A DNA stretch of 64,000 nt from Hyphomicrobiales bacterium (lineage in GTDB: Bacteria > Pseudomonadota > Alphaproteobacteria > Rhizobiales > Aestuariivirgaceae), in the NCBI GenBank assembly GCA_025363755.1, contig JANYLQ010000026.1:1-64000 (forward strand). The letters run 5' to 3'. Positions 44,680 to 53,376 of this stretch are shown in pieces. The notes beneath the pieces were generated by a model. The model did no database searches. It saw only the letters and a list, made by a program, of their open reading frames with translations, and was not told where the DNA came from. Made by a program: the position numbers and the translations under genes. Each line of letters starts with the position of its first letter. Positions within the stretch are counted from its first letter, which is position 1.

Positions 44680-45464
44680 GCACACTTAGCTCATGTCTCT
44701 ATGTTGGCAAGGTGATGCACCGCAGGTTGTCGCCTGTGCGGCACGAACTGCGTTACAAAGTTTACAATCTTTTTATTGATGTAGATGAAATTGCAAAAAT
44801 TGCAAAAAAGCTAAAGTTGCTGAGTTACAATCGTTTTAATGTCTTTGCAATAAATGACCGCAATTTTGGTCTGGGCGATAGCATCAGCATTAGGGATTAC
44901 GCGTGGTCACTGGTCAAGCGTAGTTCAGACGGCAATAAAATTAAGCGTATTTTTATGTTTTGTTATCCCAGCGTGTTGGGCCGCGTTTTCAATCCGCTCA
45001 CCACTTACTATTGCTTCGACGCAAAAGACCAACTTCGTTTGATGATCTATGAAGTCAGCAACACGTTTGGCGAGCGCCATTCTTATGTTGTACCAGTTGA
45101 TGAAACCAACCAACAATCCTGCGAGAAGCGTTTCTATGTTTCGCCCTTCAACAAGGTTGAAGGCCATTATGATTTTACGATTAAATCGCCGGCAGATGAA
45201 TTGAAACTGGGCATAAGACTAACCGATTCAAATGGCCCGTGCCTCAACGCGTGGTTTTCCGGAACCAAACAGGAGCTGACAGATCAGGCATTATTGCGCT
45301 CGTTCTTAAGTCTACCTCTCCTGCCCCTAAAAATTATTGGTGGCATTCATTGGGAAGCGCTGAAACTCTGGATCAAAGGTATGCGCGTGCAACAGCGCCC
45401 AAAGCCTTTGGTGCCACCCATCAGCTTTTCAAAAACTCCAAAACTCGAAAGGAAAAACAAATGA
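44676..45464 (+). CDS. DUF1365 family protein
   Basis: A 262-residue cytosolic protein of the DUF1365 family. Typical are YVGKVMHRRLSPVRHELRYKVYNLFIDVDEI, SVLGRVFNPLTTYYCFD, YEVSNTFGERHSYVVP, and KRFYVSPFNKVEGHYDFTI. No enzymatic activity is firmly known; the family always travels with the FAD oxidoreductase and often a Cfa-type methyltransferase. Here it is second in an ATGA-coupled operon. The frame of the next gene runs inside its 3' end. Confidence 0.92.
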   Translation: MSTLSSCLYVGKVMHRRLSPVRHELRYKVYNLFIDVDEIAKIAKKLKLLSYNRFNVFAINDRNFGLGDSISIRDYAWSLVKRSSDGNKIKRIFMFCYPSVLGRVFNPLTTYYCFDAKDQLRLMIYEVSNTFGERHSYVVPVDETNQQSCEKRFYVSPFNKVEGHYDFTIKSPADELKLGIRLTDSNGPCLNAWFSGTKQELTDQALLRSFLSLPLLPLKIIGGIHWEALKLWIKGMRVQQRPKPLVPPISFSKTPKLERKNK

Positions 45465-45862
45465 CCAAAATCATTGTCACTTATTTGATTACACTGATAG
45501 CTTTTGTTGCCATTGATATGGTCTGGCTGGTCTGGCTGGCCCGCGCCACTTATGTTGCTGAAATTGGTGACTTACTCCGCAAACAGCCTAACTTCCCAGC
45601 GGCTCTTGCGTTCTATTTGGTTTATGCAGCAGGTTTGGTTTTCTTTGCGGTTAGCCCTGGTCTAAAATCAGGTTCGTTGTTTCAAACCATGGCTCTTGCT
45701 GCTGCCTTGGGTTTTGTGGCTTACGGCACTTATGACCTCACCAATCTCTCGGTCATGAACGGTTTTGGCGTGAAGATCGCGATTATCGATTTGGTTTGGG
45801 GCACATGTCTTTCGGCGATCACCAGTGCGGTGGCATATCTCCTCGTTTCTAAATTCACCTGA
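45461..45862 (+). CDS. DUF2177 family membrane protein
   Basis: A 133-residue integral membrane protein with four predicted helices: about 3-24, 45-65, 72-90 and 105-130. Family segments are IAFVAIDMVWLVWLARATYVAEIGDLL and YGTYDLTNLSVMNGFGVKIAIIDLVWGT. It overlaps the DUF1365 stop as ATGA. The frame extends 74 codons upstream inside DUF1365 but only this ATG gives a membrane protein of family length. It completes the FAD oxidoreductase-DUF1365-DUF2177 operon. Confidence 0.9.
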   Translation: MTKIIVTYLITLIAFVAIDMVWLVWLARATYVAEIGDLLRKQPNFPAALAFYLVYAAGLVFFAVSPGLKSGSLFQTMALAAALGFVAYGTYDLTNLSVMNGFGVKIAIIDLVWGTCLSAITSAVAYLLVSKFT

Positions 45863-46005
45863 GGTCACAACTTCGGACAGTTTTTGAAAGCTGGTTGACA
45901 TCACACATCAGGCGAGACCCAAATCTATGATTTTGATCCCGCCAATATGCTTGGCACAGTTGATTTACCAGTGCCTAAATAATCCGGTCATTCGGCCGCA
46001 AGCAA

Positions 46006-47583
46006 TTAGTTGATCGCAGTTGGCTTGAGGTTTTTCAGCGCCTTTTCAAACATGGAACTCAAATTATCTGCTGCTGCATCGAATGCTGAGGCATCAGACC
46101 AACAATCACGCGGGTGCAACAATTCCACATCTACTCCTGGCACCGCCAGCGGAACCGAGAATCCAAAATTTTCATCAATACGGTAAGAAACCTGGTCGAG
46201 TTGTCCAGATAGAATTGCAGCTAGCATGGCGCGCGTTTCGGAAAGTTTGATCCGCGACCCCGTGCCATAAGCTCCACCCGTCCAACCTGTATTGAGCAGA
46301 AAGCACCGCACATTATGTTTGGCCATTATTTTGCCCAGCATAGCAGCATAGACTTTTGGGTGCCGTGGCAGGAACGGCGCGCCAAAGCAGGCCGAGAATG
46401 TCGCCTCAGGGTGTTTTACACCACGCTCCGTGCCTGCGAGCTTTGCAGTATAACCTGCCAAATACATATCCATCGCTTGCTCGGCGTTGAGCTTTGCCAA
46501 AGGCGGCAAGACACCAAATGCATCGGCACACAGCATGATGATTGTTTTTGGTGCAGGCCCCATGCGCGTTGTCGATGCGTTTGTAATGGCGCTCAATGGA
46601 TAAGCTGCGCGCGTGTTTTCTGTAAGTGAGCCATCACCAAAATCTGGCTTCCCCCTTGTTAAATCTACAACAACATTTTCAAGGATCGTATGTGATCTTT
46701 CTGTGGCTGCAAAAATATCGGGTTCAGCTTCTATACTGAGATTAATAACTTTGGCGTAACAGCCGTCTTCCATGTTGAAGACGCCAGCATCACTCCAGCC
46801 ATGTTCATCATCACCAATCAATGTGCGAGATGGATCAGCCGAGAGCGTGGTCTTGCCAGTGCCCGACAAACCAAAGAAGATTGCCGTATCGCCATGAGCG
46901 CCAACATTAGCCGAACAATGCATCGGCAAAACGCCTGCTTCTGGCAGCACATAGTTGAGATAAGTAAAAACAGCCTTCTTCATTTCACCCGCATAAGCCG
47001 TTCCGCCGATCAAAACAGTCTTGCTGGTAAAATCAATGGCGATCACTGTTTCACTTGAAGTGCCGTGTCGTGCTGGGTCAGCCTTGAAACTCGGCAGATC
47101 AATAATCGTCAGTCCACTTATGAAGTCATCCTGCGTTGATGGTTTGAGCAAATGGCGCATGAACAGACTGTGCCAGGCAAATTCAGTTATCACCCGGGCA
47201 TTGAGCAGATGTGCCGGATCAGCGCAGGCTTCCAAATCTTGTACGAACACATTTCTCAGACGCGCATGGTTCAGAAAATCGGTTTTGAGAGTTTCAAAAT
47301 GTTTCGTACTCATCGGGCGGTTCTGATCCCACCACACGCTGCGTGCCGTGCTATCGTCCATGACGATGTATTTGTCCTTGGGGCTCCGCCCCGTATGCGC
47401 ACCAGTCGTGGCAACAAGCGCTCCTGTATGTGTTTGTTGAACCTCACCCTCAGCCAGAGCCTTTGCCGCCAATGCTGTCTCGTCTTCGTTCCAAGAAATA
47501 TTCTTCAACCAAGAAAAACCGAAGGCGACGAGTTCTGCGCGAATTTTTGGGTGATCGATTGGTGCAGAAGTGGGGTCAGTCAT
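46006..47583 (-). CDS. pckA: ATP-dependent phosphoenolpyruvate carboxykinase
   Basis: A 525-residue gluconeogenic enzyme turning oxaloacetate and ATP into PEP, CO2 and ADP. The P-loop [30 protein letters not shown], the substrate segment [14 protein letters not shown], and the Lys/His metal site around MHCSANVG are clear. The start is the ATG of MTDPTSAP after GAGGAGACC, not 15 codons upstream. In many rhizobia pckA is next to chvI; here it is about 15 kb away. A 24-base palindrome lies upstream. Confidence 0.96.
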   Translation of the reverse strand: MTDPTSAPIDHPKIRAELVAFGFSWLKNISWNEDETALAAKALAEGEVQQTHTGALVATTGAHTGRSPKDKYIVMDDSTARSVWWDQNRPMSTKHFETLKTDFLNHARLRNVFVQDLEACADPAHLLNARVITEFAWHSLFMRHLLKPSTQDDFISGLTIIDLPSFKADPARHGTSSETVIAIDFTSKTVLIGGTAYAGEMKKAVFTYLNYVLPEAGVLPMHCSANVGAHGDTAIFFGLSGTGKTTLSADPSRTLIGDDEHGWSDAGVFNMEDGCYAKVINLSIEAEPDIFAATERSHTILENVVVDLTRGKPDFGDGSLTENTRAAYPLSAITNASTTRMGPAPKTIIMLCADAFGVLPPLAKLNAEQAMDMYLAGYTAKLAGTERGVKHPEATFSACFGAPFLPRHPKVYAAMLGKIMAKHNVRCFLLNTGWTGGAYGTGSRIKLSETRAMLAAILSGQLDQVSYRIDENFGFSVPLAVPGVDVELLHPRDCWSDASAFDAAADNLSSMFEKALKNLKPTAIN

Positions 47584-47630
47584 GATTTTGGTCTCCTCTG
47601 AAGTGAGAACACCATGCGCAAATTTCAAAA

Positions 47631-47654
47631 TGATGTAAAGATATTTTTACATCA
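47631..47654. promoter_or_regulatory. Palindrome upstream of pckA, probable operator
   Basis: Perfect 9-base arms TGATGTAAA and TTTACATCA around a 6-base centre, 48 bases before the pckA ATG and 42 bases from the end of the lactonase gene. The size suits a dimeric repressor or activator. In Sinorhizobium pckA is controlled by the LacI-type PckR, but the base sequence here does not let me name the factor. Confidence 0.65.
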
Positions 47655-47695
47655 AAAAAATATGTGATCGAACCTTATTATTTGATGTATTATAA

Positions 47696-48520
47696 TCATT
47701 TAAGAATGCGATAGAAATTTGCCGCCGTTTCGCCAAATATTACTTTGAAATCAGATGGTTGAACAATTGCTTTGGCCGTGTGAAACCATGAATCATATTT
47801 GCCATTAAGTTCTAAGACAGGCCAATCCGATCCAAACATGGTGCGTTCTGCACCAAACACCTCAATAATATGACGTGCATAGGGCAAAAGCGTCTCGGTT
47901 TCCCATCCGGATTTGGCTTCAGTGGCCAGTCCCGAAAGCTTGCAAAAGACCGAAGTCTCGTTTGCAATCTTGGCAATTCCCGGTGCCCATTGAAGAAAGC
48001 CACCGTCACGGATGCGTGGTTTCACGCAATGATCAATGACAATTCGCATTTTTGGGTAACGATTGAACAGGCGCAAAAACGGTTCGAGATGAATGGGAAA
48101 ACCCAGCGCATCAAAAGTCAAATCAAGATCAATGATTGCATCAAAGGCCCATTGAATATCTTTGCGGTGCATCCATTCGGCGTCCGGCAAGTCTTGAATC
48201 ATAGGCCGCACGCCGGAAAATTTAGGATGCTTGGCCAAGCGCTGTAAATGTTTCAAATCATCACGCGATTCAAAATCCACCCAGCCCACAACTTTTGCAA
48301 CGCTTGGCGTGGCATCTGCAAGGCCTAACATATATTCGGATTCGTTCACTGTGGGTGCGGCTTGCACCAACACTGTTTTGTCAATGCCAAATGTTTTCAA
48401 ATGCCCTGCCAAGTCACTTGGCAAAATGGCGCGGCGCAGATGTTCTAAGCCCGGCCCATCCATCCAACCATAATCACCCCGTGCTGGGTTCCAATAATGT
48501 TGGTGCGAATCAATGATCAT
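47696..48520 (-). CDS. Amidohydrolase, sugar lactonase type (L-fuconolactonase-like)
   Basis: A 274-residue amidohydrolase_2 (COG3618) protein. Metal ligands are in MIIDSHQHYWNP (HxH), the mid-protein MRIVIDHCVKP His, and TMFGSDWPVLE Asp. Enzymes of this type hydrolyse L-fucono-, L-rhamnono- or galactaro-lactones. The frame opens 66 codons upstream inside the aldo/keto reductase, so I start at MIIDSHQH. The overlap of 4 bases with the reductase (ATGA-like) supports a dehydrogenase-lactonase pair. Confidence 0.87.
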   Translation of the reverse strand: MIIDSHQHYWNPARGDYGWMDGPGLEHLRRAILPSDLAGHLKTFGIDKTVLVQAAPTVNESEYMLGLADATPSVAKVVGWVDFESRDDLKHLQRLAKHPKFSGVRPMIQDLPDAEWMHRKDIQWAFDAIIDLDLTFDALGFPIHLEPFLRLFNRYPKMRIVIDHCVKPRIRDGGFLQWAPGIAKIANETSVFCKLSGLATEAKSGWETETLLPYARHIIEVFGAERTMFGSDWPVLELNGKYDSWFHTAKAIVQPSDFKVIFGETAANFYRILK

Positions 48521-49536
48521 GTTTTGGCGCGTTCGTCCATTAGCCCTGCTGATTTCAGATCCTTCCACATGCCCTTTGGAATTTTGGCACTGAGGGTTTT
48601 CACATTGAGCGCCACTTCCTTCGGGCTCACGGCACCAGGGATGACCGACATGACAGAAGGATGCATCAATGGAAAGCGCAATGCTGCCTCCGGAAGTTTT
48701 ACTTTGTGTTTTTTGCAAATGGCCTCAATCAGGCCCACGCGTTGCAGAATATGTTTAGGGGCTGGTTCATAATTATAGAATGCACCCTTTTTTGGCCCGG
48801 TCGCAAGAATGCCTGAATTATAGGGCCCGCCCAAAACAATGCCTATGCCACGTGTCTCGCACAATGGTAAGAAAGAATTGAGTGCTTCTTGTTCCAGCAA
48901 GGTATAGCGACCAGCGAGCAAGAACAAATCAAAGTCTCCGGCCTTGGTCAGCGTTTCGCACACCTGCCATTCATTAACCCCGGCGCCAATCGCTTTGATC
49001 ACTTTCTGATCGCGCAGTTTCAGTAACGCTTTGTATCCACCCTCCATCAAAGTCTTGACATGGGCATCGCGTTTTTCAACCGACCCATGGGTAAACACAT
49101 CGCAATCATGTGCAAACACTACATCAATGGAATCAACGCCCAAGCGTTCAAGTGAAAACTCAAGCGAACGCATCACGCCATCATAGCTATAGTCAAAAAT
49201 CTCACGGCGGTTGGGTGTGTTGAAAAACTTGCCAATACCGGTGCGCTTGTCGGGCGGGCACACTTCAAGCAGGCGTCCGACTTTTGAAGACAACACATAG
49301 TCACTTCGCTTCTTGCCCCGCAAAAACTGATTGAGCCGCGTTTCTGAAAGACCCAACCCGTAAAGTGGCGCAGTATCATAATAGCGAACGCCAGCTTTCC
49401 ACGCAGCATCCAAAGTGGCTTGCGCGTCCTTATCAGTCGTCGCGCGGTAAAGATTACCCAAAGGCGCTGTGCCAAAGCCCAACTCTGTGAATGAGATTAA
49501 AGCCCCCGATGGTGCCTTGAACTGTCGTTTTTTCAT
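48517..49536 (-). CDS. Aldo/keto reductase, L-fucose/D-threo-aldose 1-dehydrogenase type
   Basis: A 339-residue AKR-fold enzyme. FTELGFGTAPLGNLYRATTDKDAQATLDAAWKAGVRYYDTAPLYGLGLSE carries the catalytic Asp and Tyr; Lys is in LSSKVGRLL, and His in VFAHDCD. The sequence pattern resembles L-fucose dehydrogenase and pyridoxal 4-dehydrogenase. It would oxidise an aldose to a lactone for the overlapping lactonase. It is divergent from uxaA across an 85-base region with an 18-base palindrome. Confidence 0.85.
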   Translation of the reverse strand: MKKRQFKAPSGALISFTELGFGTAPLGNLYRATTDKDAQATLDAAWKAGVRYYDTAPLYGLGLSETRLNQFLRGKKRSDYVLSSKVGRLLEVCPPDKRTGIGKFFNTPNRREIFDYSYDGVMRSLEFSLERLGVDSIDVVFAHDCDVFTHGSVEKRDAHVKTLMEGGYKALLKLRDQKVIKAIGAGVNEWQVCETLTKAGDFDLFLLAGRYTLLEQEALNSFLPLCETRGIGIVLGGPYNSGILATGPKKGAFYNYEPAPKHILQRVGLIEAICKKHKVKLPEAALRFPLMHPSVMSVIPGAVSPKEVALNVKTLSAKIPKGMWKDLKSAGLMDERAKT

Positions 49537-49586
49537 GTAATGCGCCCTTTTTAGCTTTGTTGTTTTTGCCGCTTTGAGCGACTATG

Positions 49587-49604
49587 AAACTGTTATAACA
49601 GTTT
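49587..49604. promoter_or_regulatory. Perfect 18-bp palindrome between divergent sugar-acid genes
   Basis: AAACTGTTATAACAGTTT is a perfect palindrome, 18 bases before the uxaA ATG and 51 bases from the reductase start. The central TGTTATAACA and the total length are like the operators of GntR-type hexuronate regulators (UxuR/ExuR). It could control both directions. No regulator gene is nearby. Confidence 0.75.
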
Positions 49605-49621
49605 AAGAAAGAGATTCCACT

Positions 49622-51142
49622 ATGCAAGCCCCAGCCATGCTGCGCCTCAATGCCCAAGATAATGTGCTCATTTCCAACCGCATCATTGATAAAGGCGAAA
49701 CGGGTGCTGAAGGGATTGTGACCACAGCCCGCATCATGCGCGGTCACAAGATGGCTTCCACCACAATTACAAAAGGAACACCCATCCGCAAATTTGGCCA
49801 GATTATAGGTTTTGCCAAATCTGATATTAAGGAGGGTGATTGGGTGCACGAGCATAATGTGGAAATGGGGGAACTCAGCCACGATTACGCCTTTGCGCAA
49901 GCCGCCAAAAAAGAAGTAATGGTGCCGGAAAGCGAGCGTGCCACGTTTCAAGGCTTCCGCCGCAAAAATGGCAAGGTGGGCACGCGGAACTACATTGGCA
50001 TTATGACGTCAGTGAATTGTTCAGCAACGGTTGCCACTTTCATCGCACAGGAAATCAACCGCTCAGGCATCCTCAAAGATTATCCCAACATTGATGGTGT
50101 CGTGGCGCTGACCCAAGACAATGGCTGCGTGATTGATTATCGCGGCGTAATATTTGATACGTTCAAGCGCACCGCATGGGGCTATGCCACTAATCCAAAT
50201 ATGGGCGGCGTGATGATGGTGGGTTTGGGCTGCGAAGGCTTCCAAATTCCGCGCTTCAAGGAAGCCTATAAAGTCGAAGAGGGTGAAACCTTCCGCACCA
50301 TGACCATTCAAGAAACCGGCGGCACCAAGAAAACCGTGGCGGCTGGTGTCGAAGCCGTGCGCGCAATGTTGCCGGCGGTCAATAGCGTAAAGCGCGAAAC
50401 CTGTTCGGCTTCCGAATTGATCTTGGCTCTGCAATGCGGCGGCTCTGATGGATATTCCGGCATCACCGCCAATCCCGCTTTGGGTGCAGCTGTTGATATT
50501 CTCGTGCGTCATGGCGGCACTGCGATTTTATCTGAAACGCCAGAAATTTATGGTGCTGAACATTTGCTCACGAGGCGCGCTGCCACCAAAGAAGTGGGAG
50601 AGAAGTTGGTTGGGATTATCAAATGGTGGGAAGATTATGCAGCCCGCAACAATATGGAAATGAATAACAACCCCTCACCCGGCAACAAGCTTGGTGGCCT
50701 CACTACTATTCTCGAAAAATCATTAGGTGCGGCCGCCAAGGGTGGCACAACCACACTGAACGCTGTGTATCATTACGCCGAACCCGTCACCGCCAAAGGT
50801 TTCGTATTTATGGACACACCGGGTTACGATCCAGTCTCGGCCACAGGACAAGTGGCGGGTGGTGCTAACCTCATGTGCTTTACAACGGGCAGAGGCTCTG
50901 CCTATGGCAACAAGCCTTGCCCCTCGATTAAGCTCGCCACCAACACGCCTATCTATGAGCGGATGATTGACGATATGGATATTAACTGTGGTGACGTTGT
51001 TGAAGGCGTTTCCATTGAAACCAAGGGTCAAGAAATTTTCGATCTCATTCTCAAATCAGCATCCGGGCAGAAGACCAAATCAGAGGAATTGGGCTATGGC
51101 GATAATGAGTATGTGCCTTGGTATGTTGGCGCTGTAATGTAG
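49622..51142 (+). CDS. uxaA: UxaA-family altronate/sugar-acid dehydratase
   Basis: A 506-residue dehydratase. An N-terminal SAF-like domain (about residues 5-95) precedes the GD/AH catalytic domain: GRRKNGKVGTRNYIGIMTSVNCSATVA-type segment, DNGCVIDYRG, GLGCEGFQ, and LQCGGSDGYSGITANPALGAAVD. UxaA removes water from D-altronate; close relatives act on galactarate or L-fuconate. Divergent from the reductase-lactonase pair, it fits the third step of a non-phosphorylating aldose pathway. No uxaB or uxaC is seen. Confidence 0.9.
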   Translation: MQAPAMLRLNAQDNVLISNRIIDKGETGAEGIVTTARIMRGHKMASTTITKGTPIRKFGQIIGFAKSDIKEGDWVHEHNVEMGELSHDYAFAQAAKKEVMVPESERATFQGFRRKNGKVGTRNYIGIMTSVNCSATVATFIAQEINRSGILKDYPNIDGVVALTQDNGCVIDYRGVIFDTFKRTAWGYATNPNMGGVMMVGLGCEGFQIPRFKEAYKVEEGETFRTMTIQETGGTKKTVAAGVEAVRAMLPAVNSVKRETCSASELILALQCGGSDGYSGITANPALGAAVDILVRHGGTAILSETPEIYGAEHLLTRRAATKEVGEKLVGIIKWWEDYAARNNMEMNNNPSPGNKLGGLTTILEKSLGAAAKGGTTTLNAVYHYAEPVTAKGFVFMDTPGYDPVSATGQVAGGANLMCFTTGRGSAYGNKPCPSIKLATNTPIYERMIDDMDINCGDVVEGVSIETKGQEIFDLILKSASGQKTKSEELGYGDNEYVPWYVGAVM

Positions 51143-51261
51143 TTCCAAATTTGGCCATCATTGCCTTCCAAACAAAATCGAATTGAAATCGGGGAGTATT
51201 AACCAACCCATGGTTTGGCTGGCCTATAGTTTGCAGCGCGGGCTTTTGGGGGTGAGTCGTA

Positions 51262-53370
51262 ATGGGAATTTTTGGGAACGAAAAAAAACGAAAAAAGCAA
51301 AATCGCACTGAGCCACAGCTTTTTTCCGATGGCCGCAATGATTTAAGATCTGATTCGAAAAGAAACAAACGCAAGCGCAGCATCCTGCGGCGGATCATCG
51401 GGTTTTTCCTCGTATTAGGCTTTTGGGGTCTCGTCGCCGGCGCGATAGCCACGGGCTATATTTTCTTTTCACTAAATGAGCGCGGACTGTTAAAAATCCC
51501 GGAACGTGAACCTGGAATCATGATGCTGTCAAATAATGGCGCTGTTCTTTCAGAGCAGGGCGCGTTCTTTGGTGATGCCGCTCACATTGCCGATCTACCA
51601 GATTACGTGCCCAATGCCGTGATTGCCATCGAAGATCGCAGATTTCGCAGCCATTTTGGCATTGATCCGATTGGCTTGGCGCGCGCTGTATCGCGCAATA
51701 TTCTTTCCGGGCATCTTGTTCAAGGCGGATCAACACTCACTCAACAATTGGCTAAAAACCTATTTTTGACCCAAGAAAAAACTGCAACACGCAAAGCTCA
51801 AGAAGCTGTGTTAGCCGTCTGGCTCGAATCCAAATTCACCAAGGATGAAATTCTCCAGCTCTATTTAAACCGCGTCTATTTCGGCTCTGGCGCTTACGGT
51901 ATCGAACAAGCCGCCCACGTTTATTACAATAAATCCGCCAATGAGCTGACCATCATGGAGGCAGCCACATTGGCTGGCGTGCTTAAAGCGCCTTCAAACT
52001 ATAATCCTGCAAAAAATCCAGAAAGCTCAATGGCGCGCGCCAAGCTGGTGATCAATTCCATGGTCGACGAAAAATTCATTACAGCTGATGATGCAGCAGA
52101 AGCCATAGGAACCGCAGGCGGTGTGACACCGGAAGTAAGCTTGCCCGCCAAACAATATGCAGTGGATTGGATTTCAAATCAGCTGCCTCTGCTGGTCAAA
52201 AACTATGACCAATCCATTATCATCGAAACTACAATCGACCCAACCATTCAGGCCAATGCCGAAAAGGCCATGCGCAAACGCCTTAATGAAAGTGGCAAGA
52301 AGATGAATGTGTCTGAAGGTGCCATGGTGGTCATGGATCCCACAGGTGCTGTCATCGCGATGATTGGCGGCAAGTCTTATCAGAAGAGCCAATATAACCG
52401 TGCTATTTCCGCAAGCCGCCAACCGGGTTCCGCGTTCAAGCCCTTCGTTTATGAAGCCGCGATGGAAAATGGTTTCACACCAGATTCGGTTGAAATCGAC
52501 GAACCCGTGCGCATAGGCAATTGGTCACCTGAAAATTACAAACAAAAATATTTGGGCGAAGTTTCGTTGGAACAGGCTTTCGCGCAATCAATCAACACAG
52601 TTGCGGCAAAGCTCGCCGTCAATGTGGGCATAGATAAAGTTGCAGCCGTGGCCCAGCGCTTTGGTATTACATCAACGCTAACCCATGATGCATCACTTGC
52701 TTTAGGCACATCAGAAGTCTCGCCCATGGAACTTGTGACCGCCTATGTACCGTTTGCCAATGGCGGCACGGCGGTGCAGCCCTATGTTGTCAAACGCATC
52801 GTCACGCGCGATGGCAAAGTACTCTACGAGCGCAAGGGCGACGGCTTGGGCCAAGTGATTTCCGAAAATAATTTAGGTCAGATGAACCGCCTGTTCCGCG
52901 CGGTTGTACAAAACGGCACAGGCGCTAAAGCACAATTTGGAAATTTTGATATTGGTGGCAAAACTGGCACCAGCCAGAATTACCGTGACGCATGGTTTGT
53001 GGGTTTCACCCCATACATGATCGCCGGCGTGTGGATGGGCAATGATGATAACAGTCCCACCAAAAATGTCACAGGTGGTTCGCTGCCTACGCTCGTATGG
53101 CGCGATGTCATGGAACAAGCACATCAAGGTTTAGCTGTTGCCGTGTTGCCGGGCTATGTTGAACCTGTCGCACCAGCCGATCAAACTGTCGCGGCGCAAG
53201 AACAACCCGCTGATCAAGCACAAGTTGTGACCGTTCCGCCACTGCAAGCCCAACCACCAAAGCGCAAGACGCTCTTGGATGTGCTGTTCGGTGCCCCCGA
53301 CCCCACCGCCCCTAAGCGCAAAAAGCCAATTTGGGAACAACGGCAGGATGATGAGAGAAATCTCTACTAA
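51262..53370 (+). CDS. Class A penicillin-binding protein (PBP1A family)
   Basis: A 702-residue bifunctional peptidoglycan synthase. A very basic cytosolic N-terminus (1-43) precedes one transmembrane helix (about 44-70). The glycosyltransferase domain has the catalytic Glu124 in IEDRRFRSHFGID, then GGSTLTQQLAKNLF and KDEILQLYLNRVYFGSGAYGIEQAA. The transpeptidase has SxxK at Ser390 (GSAFKPF), SIN, and KTGTSQ. The C-terminus is proline- and glutamine-rich. Monocistronic; converges on the next gene with a 6-base gap. Confidence 0.95.
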   Translation: MGIFGNEKKRKKQNRTEPQLFSDGRNDLRSDSKRNKRKRSILRRIIGFFLVLGFWGLVAGAIATGYIFFSLNERGLLKIPEREPGIMMLSNNGAVLSEQGAFFGDAAHIADLPDYVPNAVIAIEDRRFRSHFGIDPIGLARAVSRNILSGHLVQGGSTLTQQLAKNLFLTQEKTATRKAQEAVLAVWLESKFTKDEILQLYLNRVYFGSGAYGIEQAAHVYYNKSANELTIMEAATLAGVLKAPSNYNPAKNPESSMARAKLVINSMVDEKFITADDAAEAIGTAGGVTPEVSLPAKQYAVDWISNQLPLLVKNYDQSIIIETTIDPTIQANAEKAMRKRLNESGKKMNVSEGAMVVMDPTGAVIAMIGGKSYQKSQYNRAISASRQPGSAFKPFVYEAAMENGFTPDSVEIDEPVRIGNWSPENYKQKYLGEVSLEQAFAQSINTVAAKLAVNVGIDKVAAVAQRFGITSTLTHDASLALGTSEVSPMELVTAYVPFANGGTAVQPYVVKRIVTRDGKVLYERKGDGLGQVISENNLGQMNRLFRAVVQNGTGAKAQFGNFDIGGKTGTSQNYRDAWFVGFTPYMIAGVWMGNDDNSPTKNVTGGSLPTLVWRDVMEQAHQGLAVAVLPGYVEPVAPADQTVAAQEQPADQAQVVTVPPLQAQPPKRKTLLDVLFGAPDPTAPKRKKPIWEQRQDDERNLY

Positions 53371-53376
53371 GTGCTA

